A stretch of 64,000 nucleotides of DNA, taken from SIG307 sp045596385. GTDB lineage: Bacteria; Bacillota; Clostridia; Lachnospirales; Lachnospiraceae. A program made the position numbers and the translations under genes. Below, piece after piece: positions 24,944 to 33,789 of this stretch. The notes under the pieces are model-generated. The model had not been told where the DNA came from. It saw only the letters and a list, made by a program, of their open reading frames with translations, and did not search any database. Each line of letters opens with the position of its first letter. The stretch's first letter is position 1. The stretch is taken from positions 1 through 64,000 of the forward strand of contig JAZOCC010000027.1 of NCBI GenBank assembly GCA_045596385.1. The letters run 5' to 3'.

Positions 24944-26041
24944 CTAACGCACCTCCTCCTTCCGTTCCAGCACAATTGCATGCGCAATCCCCGGAATACT
25001 GCTGCCTTCGTTGGCACTGACCGGTGACAAAAGTGCCCCGGTCGGTACAAATAAAATCCGGTTCCATTCTCCCTCGTACAGCTTATCAAGCAAATATCCG
25101 GCCAGAGTAGATGCGCTGCATCCGCAACCGGAGCCTCCGGAATGGGTATCCTGCAATTCGTTGTCATAAATCAACAAACCACAGTCCTCCTGCACAGGCT
25201 CCACCCGATATCCCTTCTGTCCCAATAAATCCGCAAAAATCTTTACTCCCACGGCCCCCAGGTCTCCGGTTATGATTTTATCGTAATCTTCCGGTGTTCT
25301 GTGGAAATCCTTCAAGTGGGCCTCTACCACCGCGGCTGCAGCCGGGGCCATACAAGCCCCCATGTTTGCTTTATCCTTTACACCATAATCGGTCACTCTG
25401 CCGACAGTGCCTCCCGCAACCACCACTTCTGCTCCCTGCATTCCCTGCGTTCTGTAGCTTCCGCCCATATCTTCCCTTTGGGCACGACACCGCATAAGCG
25501 CCGTCTTATTTCCGACAACCACAGCCCCGCTGCCTGTCACGGTCCAGGTAGCCGCCAGCGGTCGCTGGTTCCCATACCCCAAAGGAAAACGAAACTCCTT
25601 TTCCGCACTGGCAAAATGGCTGGAGGTCACCGCTTCGGTACAATCCGCAAACCCTCCGTCTACCGCCATTGACGCCAAAAGCAAACTTTCTCCCATGGTA
25701 GAACAGGCTCCGTACACGCCAAGAAACGGAATCGGAAGTTCTCCCGCACCAAAGGAACTGGCCAGAAGCTGACCCAGCAAATCTCCCGCAAACAACATAC
25801 GTATCTGTTTCGGTGTCAGTCCTGCCTTTTTAATTGCCAACGCCGCAGCCTTTTGCATCATCCGGCTTTCCGCATCGTTCCAGTTTTCGCCTCCGAACAT
25901 ATCCGTAGTATCAATCACATCAAAAAAGGAACGAAGGGGTCCTTCTCCTTCCTTACTTCCCACAACCGCTGCCCTTCCCAGCACATACACCTCTGACCCA
26001 AAGCAAACACTTTGTGCACCGACGCACTTACTTTCGCCCAT
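24944..26041 (-). CDS. spoVAD: Stage V sporulation protein AD
   Basis: A 365-residue thiolase-fold protein that binds dipicolinic acid and is peripheral to the SpoVA channel. Motifs: TDMFGGENWNDAESRM near 46, FAGDLLGQLL, GVYGACSTMGESLL and the C-terminal DTHSGGSGCGCSA. Start set at the ATG after GGCGAGGGA. It lies 15 kb from spoVAA/AB/AC, which sit behind sigF. A GAATA / CAAATACTG pair around 26110-26145 is a weak candidate forespore promoter. Confidence 0.94.
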   Translation of the reverse strand: MGESKCVGAQSVCFGSEVYVLGRAAVVGSKEGEGPLRSFFDVIDTTDMFGGENWNDAESRMMQKAAALAIKKAGLTPKQIRMLFAGDLLGQLLASSFGAGELPIPFLGVYGACSTMGESLLLASMAVDGGFADCTEAVTSSHFASAEKEFRFPLGYGNQRPLAATWTVTGSGAVVVGNKTALMRCRAQREDMGGSYRTQGMQGAEVVVAGGTVGRVTDYGVKDKANMGACMAPAAAAVVEAHLKDFHRTPEDYDKIITGDLGAVGVKIFADLLGQKGYRVEPVQEDCGLLIYDNELQDTHSGGSGCGCSASTLAGYLLDKLYEGEWNRILFVPTGALLSPVSANEGSSIPGIAHAIVLERKEEVR

Positions 26042-26154
26042 TCCCTCGCCGCCTTTCCGTCTCAATCACATTCTTACTTTTATAACTCTTTTCCGGTTCG
26101 TTTTTAACTCTTACTCAGTATTTGCCTTTTTCCCTGATTTATTCGCAGAATAAC

Positions 26155-26195
26155 GAACAAAACGCATGCTCCCGTTTCGAAAGCATGCGTTTCAT
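26155..26195 (-). terminator. Terminator of the pyridoxamine kinase-ECF S operon
   Basis: Minus-strand stem AACGCATGCTTTCG / CGGGAGCATGCGTT with loop AAA, then TTGTTCG, 28 nt after the last stop codon of the operon. Confidence 0.7.
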
Positions 26196-26219
26196 TCAAA
26201 GGTTCTGTCCCCTTGCCTT

Positions 26220-26723
26220 TTATAAATAATGTTTTATCTTTAACTTATCCGCAACAACCGCCAACACAACAAACAGCACACTGCTGCACACCGCCTGCAT
26301 GACATTTCCCGGAACGTCCGCCAAAGCTGCAGCAAAATTTCCCGCAAGAATACTGCCGTACAAATAATATCCGCCCACGCAAACCACTGCCGCAAGCGGC
26401 AATGCGAGCCAATTTCTTCCGTTTAATATCGGGGAACCCTTTCTGCAAAAGCAAAGCACCAAAAGTGCCTTAATTACGGCGGAGCCCGGTGCCCAGACCG
26501 CATATCCGGTAAGACAATCCGCCAGGACCGCGCCTCCCGCTCCCACAAACAGTGCATACGGAAGCGGCAGCAAACACGCCGCCAGATAAATAAAGCCGTC
26601 TCCCACATGAACATAACCGTTCACACTCGGAATATGCAAATAGGCAGTAAACACAAACACCAGTGCCGCAAACACACCTGCCAGACACATATACTTTAAC
26701 TGACTTTGACTGTTATTCTTCAT
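26220..26723 (-). CDS. ECF transporter S component, probable vitamin B6-related substrate
   Basis: A 167-residue protein with about five to six membrane helices (LAGVFAALVFVFTAYL, GFIYLAACLLPLPYALFVGA and others) and the ECF S-component look (short loops, AxxxA in helix 1). S components capture a vitamin for the shared EcfAAT module, which is not in this window. It overlaps the pyridoxamine kinase stop by 11 nt, and a PdxR-like regulator is divergent, so a pyridoxine-type substrate is inferred. Start at the ATG giving MKNNSQSQ; the ribosome site AAGGAG is rather far upstream. Confidence 0.82.
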   Translation of the reverse strand: MKNNSQSQLKYMCLAGVFAALVFVFTAYLHIPSVNGYVHVGDGFIYLAACLLPLPYALFVGAGGAVLADCLTGYAVWAPGSAVIKALLVLCFCRKGSPILNGRNWLALPLAAVVCVGGYYLYGSILAGNFAAALADVPGNVMQAVCSSVLFVVLAVVADKLKIKHYL

Positions 26724-27567
26724 AATTTTTCTTAACTCCTTCCGAAATCTCACATAAGAATTCTTCAAAACAAATTCCATCGGTGGTTGGAATCTCCAGT
26801 TCCACCGACCGACGCAATACCTTTGCGATAAACACCGCCGCATGGCGTACCGATGCAAGAAAATCCACACCATTCACCGCATCCGCAGCTATCATAGAGG
26901 AAAACACATCCCCTGTTCCCGCACGACACGGTCCGATTTTCGGTCCGGCCACTTCTACCGGTTCTTTTCCTTCTTCATATACAAAATTAATCAGGCGACC
27001 GTCACTCTCCAAGCCTGAAATCACAATTTTCTTCGGCCCCATAAGACTCAGCTTTTTACAAATCCCGGCAAGTTCGACACCTCTCATATCCGCACGGTAC
27101 ACGGTATCCGTTAATATGCAGGCCTCCGTCAGATTCGGTGTCAGAATATCCGCATAAGGAAGCAGACGTTTCATCTGTTTTGCCAATTCCGGAGAATACG
27201 TGGCATAAAGGCTGCCCTCGTCCCCCATCACCGGGTCCACCACCGTTACGGTACCCTCTTTTTTAAAGTATTCCAAAAAGTGCCGTACAATCTCCGTCTG
27301 CTCCGGAGAACCGAGAAAACCGGTCAGTATCCCGTCAAAGGTCAGACCCAGCTTTTTCCACTCCGCTATGTATGCCTCCATACTGCTTGTATAGTCTGTA
27401 TAAAAAAAACTGTCGTAAGCCGTATGATTGGAGAATACCGACGTCGGCACCGGACAGCACTGTACCTTTAATGCCGAGATAACCGGCAGGGATACGGTCA
27501 GGGAACAACGTCCGAACCCGCAAAAATCATTGATAACCGCAATCTTCTTCTGCTGATTGTGTGCCAT
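26713..27567 (-). CDS. pdxY: Pyridoxamine / pyridoxal kinase
   Basis: A 284-residue ribokinase-fold enzyme that phosphorylates B6 vitamers for PLP salvage. It has NDFCGFGRCSL near 14, the conserved DPVMGDEGSLY and PNLTEACILT segments, and the catalytic GTGDVFSSMI with Asp near 223. Start at the ATG after AAGGAGG; an upstream codon would add 6 residues. Operon with an ECF S component, and divergent from a PdxR-like regulator, so this is a B6 salvage locus. Confidence 0.9.
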   Translation of the reverse strand: MAHNQQKKIAVINDFCGFGRCSLTVSLPVISALKVQCCPVPTSVFSNHTAYDSFFYTDYTSSMEAYIAEWKKLGLTFDGILTGFLGSPEQTEIVRHFLEYFKKEGTVTVVDPVMGDEGSLYATYSPELAKQMKRLLPYADILTPNLTEACILTDTVYRADMRGVELAGICKKLSLMGPKKIVISGLESDGRLINFVYEEGKEPVEVAGPKIGPCRAGTGDVFSSMIAADAVNGVDFLASVRHAAVFIAKVLRRSVELEIPTTDGICFEEFLCEISEGVKKNYEE

Positions 27568-27658
27568 TTGCGTTCCTCCTTGCAATTTTGTTTTTCTCAG
27601 TATATAATAAATTTGGTTATATGATAATAGTCAGAAAAGGAGTTTTTTATAATACCAG
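27568..27658. promoter_or_regulatory. Divergent control region between pyridoxamine kinase and PdxR-like gene
   Basis: 91 AT-rich nt with back-to-back promoter elements: TATACT for the kinase on the minus strand and TATAAT-like boxes on the plus strand, around an imperfect palindrome tatataataaatttggttata. PdxR/MocR regulators usually bind such divergent regions; the exact site cannot be fixed. Confidence 0.45.
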
Positions 27659-28774
27659 ATGAAATATACCATTCAAAAAAATGACAACACCCCTGCCTAT
27701 CTTCAACTTTATAAACAAGTTCGGGAAGACATTATCAACGGCATCTACCCTTACGGAACAAAGCTTCCGTCAAAACGCCTTATTGCTGCCGAAACCGGAA
27801 TCAGCACAGTTACCGTAGAGCATTCCTATGCACTTTTATGCGAAGAAGGATATATTGAAACCCGGGAGCGTAGCGGCTATTTTATCAGTTTCCGTACCGA
27901 GGATACCTTTTTATCCTCTGCCGGCGAGCTATCCCCTGCCTCCGCAACCATGTCTCACCACACCGCCGACGTAGCACCGGAATTTCCCTTCTCCGTCCTG
28001 GCAAAAACCATGCGCAGCGTGTTAAGCGATTACGCAGAAGGTATCTTAGACCGTAGTCCGAATTCCGGCTGTCCCGAACTGAGGAATGCCATTCGCCGGT
28101 ATTTATTGCGTAGCCGCGGCATCGTAGCAGATACGGAACAGATTATCATCGGCTCCGGTTCCGAATATTTGTACAGTCTGATTGTGGAACTTTTAGGAAG
28201 AGACAAGGTCTATGCGTTGGAATCTCCGTCTTATAAAAAAATCGAGCAGGTATATAATGCTGCCGACGTACGTACCACCCTGCTGACCTTAGACACCGAC
28301 GGCATCAAAAGCACCGTTCTGCGTTCCTGCACCGCCGATGTGCTGCATATTTCTCCTTATCGCAGTTTCCCCAGCGGTGTCACTGCCTCCGCCTCAAAGC
28401 GCCACGAATATATGCGTTGGGCGGCAACTCATAACCGTTACATTATCGAGGACGATTTCGAATCCGAGTTTACCGTATCAAAAAAACCGGAGGAAACCTT
28501 ATTTTCTCACACCACGGACGATAATGTCATTTACATGAACACCTTCTCCAAAACCATTTCACCGTCCTTACGTATCGGCTACATGGTATTACCGAAGCAT
28601 CTGGTTTCCGAGTTTCAAAAAAAGCTCGGCTTCTACTCCTGCACGGTATCAACCTTTATGCAGTATGTATTAGCCAAGCTCTTAAATAACGGTGACTTCG
28701 AGCGGCACATCAACCGTGTGCGCCGAAAAAAGCGCGCAACCTCCCGCTCTTGCGAGGATTCGACGCATCCATAA
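27659..28774 (+). pseudogene. pdxR: MocR/PdxR-type regulator, C-terminally truncated
   Basis: The frame encodes 371 residues. An N-terminal GntR helix-turn-helix (AYLQLYKQVREDIINGIYPYG, in part) is followed by an aminotransferase-like domain with the PLP-lysine motif NTFSKTISPSLRIGY near 300. Family members are about 450-480 residues. After DFERHINRVRRKKRA the expected last 75-90 residues are missing and the frame ends in a non-homologous tail (TSRSCEDSTHP). The following GC-rich ~100 nt do not restore homology in another frame. It may be a decayed gene or a shortened but still DNA-binding protein. It is divergent from the B6 salvage operon. Confidence 0.7.
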
Positions 28775-28841
28775 AAGAGTTGCAAGAGCCCGCCACGCCC
28801 GAAGCCGACGCGCTCTACCTCTTCTTTAAAATGCACTCTCT

Positions 28842-30206
28842 TTAACTTCTCCGCACAATAGCTTTTCCCTTCCAACTTCCTTTACGCCAGCGTATAAACA
28901 TGATAATACCGCGGAGGCACTCGTCCGCTGCGGTTCCCATAAATACACCACCGATGCCAAGGGAAAGAAATACACCGAATGTATAGCCCACGGTCACACC
29001 GCAGCCCCACATACAAAGTAGTCCCATAAGCACCGGGAATAATACATCACCGGCTGCTTTCATACTGCCGATGACCACAAGGTTTGTGGTACGGCCGATT
29101 TCCAGCACGATACCTACCGCCAATACCTTTTGTACTAACGGCACCACCTCCGGATTAGAGGTAAAGATTTTTAAGGTCCACGGACAAAGCAGGAAATTTA
29201 AGGTTGCGATTCCGATTGCCACCGGAAGAGATGTGGCAAGGGTCTTCATGACACGTTTATCCGCCGCATCCTCACGTCCCGCACCTACCAGATGTCCCGT
29301 TACAATCTGGGTTGCCTGAGCAAGGGCATTGGAGAACACCACCGAAAAGGACATCAGCGTATTGCTGTACACCTTCGCATTGGCTGCCAATTCACCCATC
29401 GGGTTAATAAAGGAAAGCAACACCAGCTGATACATGGAATAGGCCAGATTCTCTCCTGCGGACGGTACGCCGATTTTTAACATCTTCACCAAAATCTGTC
29501 CCGGGAACGGATTCAACGTCTTTAAGGAAATCTTACCGATTTTATACCGGAAGAAAATAAACAGCGACACACTCAATGCCAGCACACGGGCCGTTACGGT
29601 AGAAATCGCAACACCGGCCACACCTAAATTCAAGAACTTCAACGGACCGTATAAGAACAGCCAGTTTCCGAAGATATTCACCACATTTACCGCCAGGGAA
29701 ATAAACATTCCCACTCTCGTATAACCGTGACACCGCAAAATCTGCACCATTACATTGTAGCCGGCCTGCAAAAACAGAAAACCGCCCACAATGGCCATAT
29801 AGGTACCGGCATCCTCTACCTGAGCCGGACTCACCTTTAACACGCGCAAAAAGGAATCCCTGAATAAAAATACCACCGCACTCAAAATCACACCCAAGGT
29901 CAGGTTAAACACCACCGAAAGGGTATAAATCTGATTCATGTTCTCTGTCTTTTTTGCCCCCAGATACTGCGCCACTACAACGCCGGTAGCACTGGCAATC
30001 ACATTGAACATAATAATAAACAAAAACATCATCTGGTTGGCGTTACCCACAGCGCCTACCGAATTTTCGGAATACCGGCTGAGCATGACGGTATCCACAT
30101 TATTAATCAAAATATTTAACAACAGCTCCACAAAAATCGGTCCCGCCAGTAACAGCATGGAGGTCTTTTCGTTGATTTCCATCGTTCTTTGCTTGCTCTT
30201 CTTCAT
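28842..30206 (-). CDS. MATE-family efflux transporter
   Basis: A 454-residue, twelve-helix MATE antiporter (two homologous halves beginning LLAGPIFVELLLNILINNVDTVML and GVPSAGENLAYSMYQLVL, each in part). These proteins export drugs or metabolites using sodium or proton gradients. Start at the ATG after AAAGGAGAG; the longer frame upstream has no ribosome site. Single gene with promoter TTGCAA-17-TATAGT. Substrate unknown. Confidence 0.92.
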   Translation of the reverse strand: MKKSKQRTMEINEKTSMLLLAGPIFVELLLNILINNVDTVMLSRYSENSVGAVGNANQMMFLFIIMFNVIASATGVVVAQYLGAKKTENMNQIYTLSVVFNLTLGVILSAVVFLFRDSFLRVLKVSPAQVEDAGTYMAIVGGFLFLQAGYNVMVQILRCHGYTRVGMFISLAVNVVNIFGNWLFLYGPLKFLNLGVAGVAISTVTARVLALSVSLFIFFRYKIGKISLKTLNPFPGQILVKMLKIGVPSAGENLAYSMYQLVLLSFINPMGELAANAKVYSNTLMSFSVVFSNALAQATQIVTGHLVGAGREDAADKRVMKTLATSLPVAIGIATLNFLLCPWTLKIFTSNPEVVPLVQKVLAVGIVLEIGRTTNLVVIGSMKAAGDVLFPVLMGLLCMWGCGVTVGYTFGVFLSLGIGGVFMGTAADECLRGIIMFIRWRKGSWKGKAIVRRS

Positions 30207-30294
30207 CTGCAACTCTCCTTTAAGCTTCCCGCTTTTCCGTCTTTCACTAATACGTCTCATTGCAAATCCTAATACACATTCCTTCATTCACATT

Positions 30295-30323
30295 ACTATA
30301 CATCACTTTATTTCAACTTGCAA
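30295..30323 (-). promoter_or_regulatory. Promoter of the MATE gene
   Basis: TTGCAA (30323-30318), 17-nt spacer, TATAGT (30300-30295) on the minus strand. The rest of 30207-30500 is AT-rich and shows no gene. Confidence 0.65.
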
Positions 30324-30509
30324 GCAAAAATATGCAAATATTTATATTATGAATCATTGTTCATTTTGTTATATCTCTAACATACACCACATTTATTGTA
30401 TTTTTCTCCTTCTAATACTCATTTTACTCTATTCATTTTTTTATGATAAAGTAATATTCTTGAACATCTGCATTTCGTCTTTAATTGATACAATTCTTAT
30501 AAAAACGGA

Positions 30510-30562
30510 ACGGCTGTATTCCGATTTGCTGTCTTTTCGTAATACTCCGTTCCGTTTTCTGA
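30510..30562 (-). terminator. Terminator of the 67-residue protein gene
   Basis: Minus-strand stem AAAACGGAACGG / CCGTTCCGTTTT with a ~35-nt loop, then TTTTTATAAG. It begins just after the stop codon at 30569. Confidence 0.7.
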
Positions 30563-30568
30563 AATGCC

Positions 30569-30772
30569 TCATTCAAAATTGTTTCCCAAGTCTGTCACAA
30601 ACCGCTCCATATCCTCTCTGGTATGCTGATTTCTGCTGGCCTCGATGACCGCCCGCTTCTCCTCGTCGCTCATCCCTGCAAAACATTTCATCGCCTTCGT
30701 ATCTGCTGCAAGAGACAATCCGAACCCGATTGGCATATCATCCTTAATGCCTGTCTCGTTTTCTTTTTCCAT
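30569..30772 (-). CDS. Small conserved hypothetical protein
   Basis: A 67-residue acidic protein with the pattern PIGFGLSLAADTKAMKCFAGM...SDEEKRAVIEASRNQHTREDM, i.e. a Gly-rich start and two amphipathic helices. Similar short proteins recur in Lachnospiraceae, but I know no function. AAAGGAG lies upstream of the chosen ATG. It has its own terminator. Confidence 0.7.
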   Translation of the reverse strand: MEKENETGIKDDMPIGFGLSLAADTKAMKCFAGMSDEEKRAVIEASRNQHTREDMERFVTDLGNNFE

Positions 30773-30841
30773 GGAATACACTCCTTTCAACTTATGTTTG
30801 CTTCCAGTATTCCATGATTTCCCTGAAACTATACAACTTCT

Positions 30842-31759
30842 TTAATCATCCAGATTCAATGTATCCTCAACCACCACACCGTGGTTAATATTCTTTTGAC
30901 TCACCACGCTTTGACCGACTGTTTTTTTCGGACTCGAAACTGTTTTTTTCACTTCTTTAGACTTACTGATTTCTTGCCTCCACTCATCTTCCCTTGTACA
31001 AGCAAACGTTGCCAACACCGTCGCAGTAATAACAACCACCAAGAGAGAAATAATAAACCACAAGATATGACTTCCCTCTAAACCTTTTGTGTACATATCA
31101 AAATTATGGTCTAACAAACTATAGGAAACGTGAAAAATCAGCGTAACCCAAACCGATTTTGTCCACTCAAATAGCAGCGCTGCAATCACAGCAAACAAAA
31201 ATGCTTCAATAAAGCCAAACGGATTACCGGCCATAAGTCCGTTTAATAAAGCAGATACCAAAACAGCCCAAACCACCGAAAGGGAAGTTCTCAACTTTGC
31301 ATATGTAAGTCCGCGAAAAATAATTTCTTCTGCAACCGGCCTTATCACCAAAACAAATATAATTCCCAATATCGTCATATTCTCCATCATAGGCATAAAT
31401 TCATAATCATCATAGGACCACATCCACTCCACCGGAAACGAAATAACACACTTCATATATACAGCCACTGCCGCCAGAGCGGGTCCTACCAAAATCCCCG
31501 GAATAATCCCCCAGGGATTAAATCTATCCAATGCCAAATTGCTTAATACATTTTCTTTTTTTACAATAAATATGCACAAACAAGCTACCAATGCCCCTAT
31601 GGAGCTTACCAATAAAACAAACGGCATAGCTTCAAAATAAACTTCTTCACTTACTTCCGCATAAACTAAAAAGGCAAACAAATAGCACAAAAGTTGTATT
31701 GCTATATAAATTCCCACATAGACGAGTGCAGACAATATCTTTTTGACTTTCTCTTTCAT
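30842..31759 (-). CDS. CPBP-family intramembrane metalloprotease
   Basis: A 305-residue membrane protein with about seven helices. The CPBP/Abi core carries EEIIFRGLTY (motif EExxxR, near 165), NGLMAGNPFGF in place of the usual FxxxH/N motif, and VWVTLIFHVSYSL with the later His. A long charged cytoplasmic tail with KKTVSSPKKTVGQSVVSQK follows residue 245. Such proteases process peptides or prenylated substrates; here the role is unknown. Start set at the ATG after GGAGG rather than 19 codons earlier. Confidence 0.85.
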   Translation of the reverse strand: MKEKVKKILSALVYVGIYIAIQLLCYLFAFLVYAEVSEEVYFEAMPFVLLVSSIGALVACLCIFIVKKENVLSNLALDRFNPWGIIPGILVGPALAAVAVYMKCVISFPVEWMWSYDDYEFMPMMENMTILGIIFVLVIRPVAEEIIFRGLTYAKLRTSLSVVWAVLVSALLNGLMAGNPFGFIEAFLFAVIAALLFEWTKSVWVTLIFHVSYSLLDHNFDMYTKGLEGSHILWFIISLLVVVITATVLATFACTREDEWRQEISKSKEVKKTVSSPKKTVGQSVVSQKNINHGVVVEDTLNLDD

Positions 31760-31920
31760 ACCACTATCCTCCGTTATCGATATTCCTGAAATCCGTTTCC
31801 GCATAACAGTTCTCACAGATTATATAAACTCTTACAAGATATATCTTATCATACACTCTACATAAATTCAAGTTTCTTCCCCACCCAACAAAATAACCTT
31901 TTATATAAAAATCCTTGCAT

Positions 31921-31938
31921 CAATTAGCTTTCTAATTG
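31921..31938 (+). promoter_or_regulatory. Palindromic operator at the GH43 promoter
   Basis: CAATTAGCTTTCTAATTG, a perfect 7-bp inverted repeat with a 4-nt centre, overlaps the -35 box of the GH43 promoter. It is a candidate site for a carbohydrate-responsive repressor, which is not encoded nearby. Confidence 0.45.
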
Positions 31939-31964
31939 ACTTTGCGAATCAATTGTTTTATCAT
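31936..31964 (+). promoter_or_regulatory. Promoter of the GH43-esterase genes
   Basis: TTGACT (31936-31941), 17-nt spacer, TATCAT (31959-31964), about 90 nt before the start codon. The remaining part of the 31760-32052 gap holds only AT-rich sequence and weak signals for the CPBP gene. Confidence 0.75.
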
Positions 31965-32052
31965 AGAATCGATGGGGTTTGTTTCCGTTTTTTACGCATT
32001 TCGAAATCCCGAAATAATTTGCAATTTATGAATTTTGAACGGAGGTATTTTT

Positions 32053-33456
32053 ATGGCAAAAGCACTTGGTTTGAATCCGTACCTTCCGTCCTGGGAGTAT
32101 ATTCCGGACGGCGAGCCGTACGTATTCGGTGACCGTGTCTATGTGTACGGTTCCCACGACTATTACAACGGTTATGTCTTCTGTATGGGCGACTATGTCT
32201 GCTGGTCCGCACCGGTGGACGATCTCGGCAACTGGCGTTACGAGGGTGTGATTTATCCGAAGACCTCGGACCCTCTTAACCGTGACGGTAAGATGTGTCT
32301 CTACGCGCCGGACGTTACGGTAGGCCCGGACGGCAGATATTATTTGTATTATGTACTGGACCACGCTTCGGTGGTTTCCGTTGCGGTTTGTGACTCCCCG
32401 GCAGGCAAGTACGAATTTTACGGCTATGTACACTACGCAGACGGCACCCGTCTCGGCGATAAGCAGGGCGATGAGCCGCAGTTTGACCCGGGCGTTCTCA
32501 CCGAGGATGGCAAGGCTTACCTGTACACCGGTTTCTGCGGCAGAGGCGACAAGAGCAGAAGCGGGTCCCTTGTAACGGTTCTCGATTCCGACATGCTCAC
32601 GATTTTAGAGGCTCCGAAGCTGGTGGTTCCGGGCTGTATGTACTGCGAAGGCAGCGGCTTTGAAGGACATTCCTTCTTCGAGGCTTCTTCCATCCGCAAA
32701 ATCGGCGACACCTATTACTTCATCTACTCTTCCGAAGTAATGCACGAGCTGTGCTACGCTACCGCAAAGTGCCCGACGGATAAGTTCACCTACGGCGGCG
32801 TTATCGTCAGCAACTGTGATTTACATATCGACACCTACAAGCCGGCAGATATGCCTGCTGCCTACGGTGCCAACAACCACGGCAGTATCGTGGAAATTAA
32901 CGGCGAATGGTACATCTTCTATCACCGTCAGACCAACGGCGGCTGGTATTCCCGCCAGGGCTGTGCGGAAAAGATTATCGTCCTTCCTGACGGCTCCATT
33001 CCGCAGGTTGAAATTACCTCCTGCGGCTTAAACGGCGGTCCGCTCCCGGGCGAGGGCGAATACGCAGGCTACCTTGCTTGTAACTTATTTACCGACAAGC
33101 CTCGTGCCTTTGTAGGTGGCGAGGGTTTCCCGAAGGTCATGCAGGACGGCCGTGACGGCGACGAAGAAATCGGCTATGTAGCCAACATCAGCAACAGCGC
33201 AACCGCAGGTTTCAAATACTTTGACTGTAAGGGCATCAAGCGTTTTGCGGTAACCACCCGCGGCTACGGCAACGGTACCTTTGAAATCAAAACAGCTTGG
33301 GACGGCGAAGTATTGGGCTCCGTTACCTTAGAATACACCAACGTATGGGAGCGCTACGAGGCTACGGCCAACATCCCGGACGGCGTCAATGCAATCTATC
33401 TTACCTACCGCGGCGGCGGAAACGTAAGTCTTAAGTCTTTTGAACTTTTGAAATAA
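32053..33456 (+). CDS. Glycoside hydrolase family 43 protein with C-terminal carbohydrate-binding domain
   Basis: A 467-residue intracellular enzyme (no signal peptide). The five-bladed propeller starts NPYLPSWEYIPDGEPYVFGDRVYVYGSHD (in part), with CLYAPDV near 82-88 giving the Asp base and EGHSFFEASSIRK near 205 giving the catalytic Glu. A CBM6-like beta-sandwich occupies about 330-467. GH43 members release arabinose or xylose from plant polysaccharide fragments. GGAGG precedes the ATG. Codons are richer in G/C than in the neighbours, which suggests high expression. The esterase downstream probably acts on the same substrate. Confidence 0.9.
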   Translation: MAKALGLNPYLPSWEYIPDGEPYVFGDRVYVYGSHDYYNGYVFCMGDYVCWSAPVDDLGNWRYEGVIYPKTSDPLNRDGKMCLYAPDVTVGPDGRYYLYYVLDHASVVSVAVCDSPAGKYEFYGYVHYADGTRLGDKQGDEPQFDPGVLTEDGKAYLYTGFCGRGDKSRSGSLVTVLDSDMLTILEAPKLVVPGCMYCEGSGFEGHSFFEASSIRKIGDTYYFIYSSEVMHELCYATAKCPTDKFTYGGVIVSNCDLHIDTYKPADMPAAYGANNHGSIVEINGEWYIFYHRQTNGGWYSRQGCAEKIIVLPDGSIPQVEITSCGLNGGPLPGEGEYAGYLACNLFTDKPRAFVGGEGFPKVMQDGRDGDEEIGYVANISNSATAGFKYFDCKGIKRFAVTTRGYGNGTFEIKTAWDGEVLGSVTLEYTNVWERYEATANIPDGVNAIYLTYRGGGNVSLKSFELLK

Positions 33457-33474
33457 TTTAAGATTTTATGGATT

Positions 33475-33767
33475 TGCGCCCGCCACGGGCTACGGGCGTG
33501 GCGATTCTTACGATTTATTCGGAAGAATTACTTAGATTCTGTTTCGCGCTGAACCATTCCGCTTTTTGCTTTTCCCGAAGGGGCGCGCCTTTAGCGCAGT
33601 CGAAATCACCTCTTAGACAAGACTGGGCGCGAGGCCTCACCCGAGCGTCCTAGTCGTTCTTAGAGGAAGTTCGACGGAGCGTTGCGCTCTGCAAAAAGGG
33701 AATGGTCTCAGCAGGAACAGAATCTTTAGCAACCTTCCCAAAATCGTAAGAAGGGCGTGGCGGCGCA
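33475..33767. repeat. ~290-bp imperfect palindrome (MITE-like element or large structured RNA)
   Basis: The interval between GH43 and the esterase folds on itself along almost its whole length. Outer arms are tgcgcc...attcttacgattt and aaaatcgtaagaag...ggcgca. Next come agattctgttt...accattccgctttttgc and gcaaaaagggaatggt...aacagaatct, then gtcgaaatcacctcttaga against tcttagaggaagttcgac. The centre is the palindrome gactgggcgcgaggcctc with its complement ending cctagtc. No gene is credible inside. It could be a miniature inverted-repeat element or a structured RNA that ends or stabilises the GH43 message. Confidence 0.75.
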
Positions 33768-33789
33768 CAAACAAAAAAGGAGGGTATTT

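Noticed and set aside
28737..28840. A frameshift restoring the PdxR-like C-terminus
   Set aside because: Other frames give no MocR-like sequence, so a simple frameshift does not explain the loss.
33468..33653. 61-codon plus-strand frame in the GH43-esterase gap
   Set aside because: It lies inside the long palindrome, has no ribosome site and no recognisable protein features.
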